Shown in pieces: positions 5,670-6,874 of a DNA stretch of 6,874 bases. This DNA comes from Propionibacteriaceae bacterium UBA4569 (GTDB lineage: Bacteria > Actinomycetota > Actinomycetes > Propionibacteriales > Propionibacteriaceae): contig DGKN01000189.1 in assembly GCA_002387005.1 (NCBI GenBank), positions 9,156-16,029 of the forward strand, in the 5' to 3' direction. Position 1 is the stretch's first letter. Each line of letters starts with the position of its first letter. Both the position numbers and the translations under genes were made by a program. The notes under the pieces are model-generated. The model had not been told where the DNA came from. It saw nothing but the letters and a program-made list of their open reading frames with translations, and ran no database searches.

Positions 5670-5712
5670 AGCCGCGTCACGCGGGATGACCAGCTGGAAT
5701 GACCGCACAGCC

Positions 5713-5721
5713 TGTGGAAAA
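5713..5721 (-). promoter_or_regulatory. DnaA box, variant
   Basis: The minus strand reads TTTTCCACA, which fits the broad DnaA box consensus TTWTNCACA. It is 4 bp from a second minus-strand box at 5725-5733, so the two form a same-orientation pair with a 12-bp period. Confidence 0.65.
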
Positions 5722-5724
5722 CTA

Positions 5725-5733
5725 TGTGGACAC
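5725..5733 (-). promoter_or_regulatory. DnaA box, one mismatch
   Basis: The minus strand reads GTGTCCACA, differing from TTGTCCACA only at the first base. It lies about 100 bp upstream of the dnaA start, a position suited to autoregulation of dnaA. Confidence 0.55.
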
Positions 5734-5831
5734 TCGCCCGGCAGGGCATGGCACGAGACTTGGCCCACACGGGCACGGCCCTCGACCTCCCCGGTCGGGA
5801 TGACGGCCCGAGGGGGCGATTGAGGTTGGCA

Positions 5832-6874
5832 GTGAGCGATCAGGCAGTGCGTCCCGCAGGAAGCCCGGACGATCCCGCCACGGCGCTGCGCAAGGGCTGG
5901 AAGCACGTCCAGGCGAATGCCGAGGGGCAGAACAAGGCCTGGCTGCGGTCCACCAGACCACTGACACTGCACGAGTCGACCGTCATGGTTGCCGTCCCGA
6001 ATGAGTACACCCGCGAACGCATCGAGACGCGCATGCGCGGGACGATCGAGGAACAGCTCTCCGACTTCTTCCACAAGAAGATGCGGCTGGCCATCACCGT
6101 CGAGCCAGACCTCGAGCTCAACCTGGCCGAGCCGGAGACCGTCGAGGACGAGGAAGAGGTCGAGCCCGCACAGTTCGTCCCGAAGCAGGACGCGGAACGC
6201 CCCCGCCTGCAGGAGGTCGCACTGCCGCCTGCCCGAGTGAATGGGGACGACGGCGCCGACCGGCTGAACCCGAAGTACACCTTCGAGACCTTCGTCATCG
6301 GCTCGTCCAACCGCTTCGCGCACGCCGCTGCCGCAGCCGTCGCCGAAGCCCCCGGCAAGAGCTACAACCCGTTGATGATCTACGGGCAGTCAGGGCTGGG
6401 CAAGACCCACCTGCTGCACGCGATCGGCCACTACGCCCGCGCCTACTACGACCGGGTGCGGGTGAAGTACGTCAGCACCGAGGAACTCACCAACGACTTC
6501 ATCAACGCCATCTCGGAGAACCGAACGGCGCAGTTCCGGCGCACCTACCGCGACGTGGACATCCTGCTGATCGACGACATCCAGTTCCTGGAGTCGAAGA
6601 CGCAGACGCAGGAGGAGTTCTTCCACACCTTCAACACCCTGCACAACGCCCAGAAGCAGATCGTGATGACCTCCGACCGGCCGCCCAAAGCGCTGGAGCA
6701 CCTGGAGGCGCGTCTTCGATCGCGCTTCGAGTGGGGCCTGATCACCGACATCCAGCCGCCGGACCTCGAGACCCGTATCGCCATCCTGAAGAAGAAGGCG
6801 GCCGCGGAGAGGCTCACCGCCGGGCCCGAGGTGCTCGAGTTCATCGCGTCCAAGATCCAGACCAACATCCGCGA
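5832..6874 (+). CDS. dnaA: Chromosomal replication initiator DnaA, partial (C-terminus beyond right edge)
   Basis: DnaA binds DnaA boxes at oriC, oligomerises with ATP and opens the origin. The first 347 residues are visible. Domain I (about 12-95) includes the LRKGWKHVQ opening and the helicase- and self-interacting fold. Domain II (about 96-155) is an acidic linker rich in E, P and D. Domain III starts near [20 protein letters not shown], with Walker [10 protein letters not shown] at 185-193 (K191), Walker B LLIDDIQF with D248-D249, sensor 1 around TSDR at 280-283, and box [11 protein letters not shown] with the likely arginine finger R298. Domain IV, the DNA-binding part, is beyond the edge. 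The GTG at 5832 is chosen because GAGG lies six bases upstream; an in-frame TTG at 5820 would add four residues. DnaA boxes upstream suggest autoregulation. Confidence 0.98.
   Translation, partial: MSDQAVRPAGSPDDPATALRKGWKHVQANAEGQNKAWLRSTRPLTLHESTVMVAVPNEYTRERIETRMRGTIEEQLSDFFHKKMRLAITVEPDLELNLAEPETVEDEEEVEPAQFVPKQDAERPRLQEVALPPARVNGDDGADRLNPKYTFETFVIGSSNRFAHAAAAAVAEAPGKSYNPLMIYGQSGLGKTHLLHAIGHYARAYYDRVRVKYVSTEELTNDFINAISENRTAQFRRTYRDVDILLIDDIQFLESKTQTQEEFFHTFNTLHNAQKQIVMTSDRPPKALEHLEARLRSRFEWGLITDIQPPDLETRIAILKKKAAAERLTAGPEVLEFIASKIQTNIR

Larger units (their letters stand above)
5356..5831. other. rpmH-dnaA intergenic region, part of the origin area
   Basis: 476 bp with no supported gene. 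It holds the divergent promoters of rpmH and dnaA, one consensus DnaA box and two or three weaker ones at 5598-5733, a pair of imperfect 15-bp direct repeats (5638-5669), and short inverted repeats. There is no long AT-rich stretch. In many actinobacteria the main origin with its dense DnaA boxes lies between dnaA and dnaN, which is outside the window, so this gap may be a dnaA control region more than the unwinding site. Confidence 0.7.

Noticed and set aside
3198..5689. Long open frames on the plus strand opposite jag, yidC, yidD, rnpA and rpmH
   Set aside because: They are antisense to well-recognised genes, show no family resemblance, and arise from GC-rich third-position bias.

Overview
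The window is the chromosomal replication-origin neighbourhood of a high-GC Gram-positive bacterium (Actinomycetota). The evidence is the gene block dnaA / rpmH / rnpA / yidD / yidC / jag / rsmG in its usual order and orientations, the GC-rich codon use with several GTG starts, DnaA boxes of the TTGTCCACA type and ParB (parS) sites. The style of the uracil-DNA glycosylase and Jag proteins suggests Propionibacteriaceae or a related family; that is an impression from memory, not a search result.

Layout from right to left. dnaA (+) starts at 5832 and runs off the right edge. The 476-bp gap 5356-5831 holds DnaA boxes and small repeats and separates dnaA from a tightly packed leftward operon: rpmH, rnpA, yidD, yidC, jag. 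These genes overlap or sit a few bases apart (rnpA/yidD by ATGA, yidD/yidC by 13 nt). The products link ribosome assembly (bL34), tRNA 5' processing (RNase P protein), membrane-protein insertion (YidC, YidD) and an RNA-binding KH/R3H protein (Jag). A 14-bp perfect stem (2648-2683) between jag and the convergent glycosylase gene closes both units. Next to it lies a tandem array of five 14-bp repeats.

Left of jag the usual jag-rsmG junction is interrupted by about 2.3 kb: a family 5 uracil-DNA glycosylase (+), a conserved membrane-protein gene (+) that now lies in three reading frames, and a divergent TetR-type regulator (-). rsmG (-) follows the regulator by 26 bp and runs off the left edge. 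Two parS sites, one perfect and one with a single mismatch, are written in frame at the 3' ends of the regulator gene and the broken membrane-protein gene. ParB loading sites therefore sit inside this accessory block.

No clearly new system is visible. The points most worth a second look are the parS sites inside coding ends, the frameshifted membrane gene, the 14-bp repeat array and the repeat-built C-terminus of YidD. There are no tRNA, rRNA, CRISPR or insertion-sequence features.
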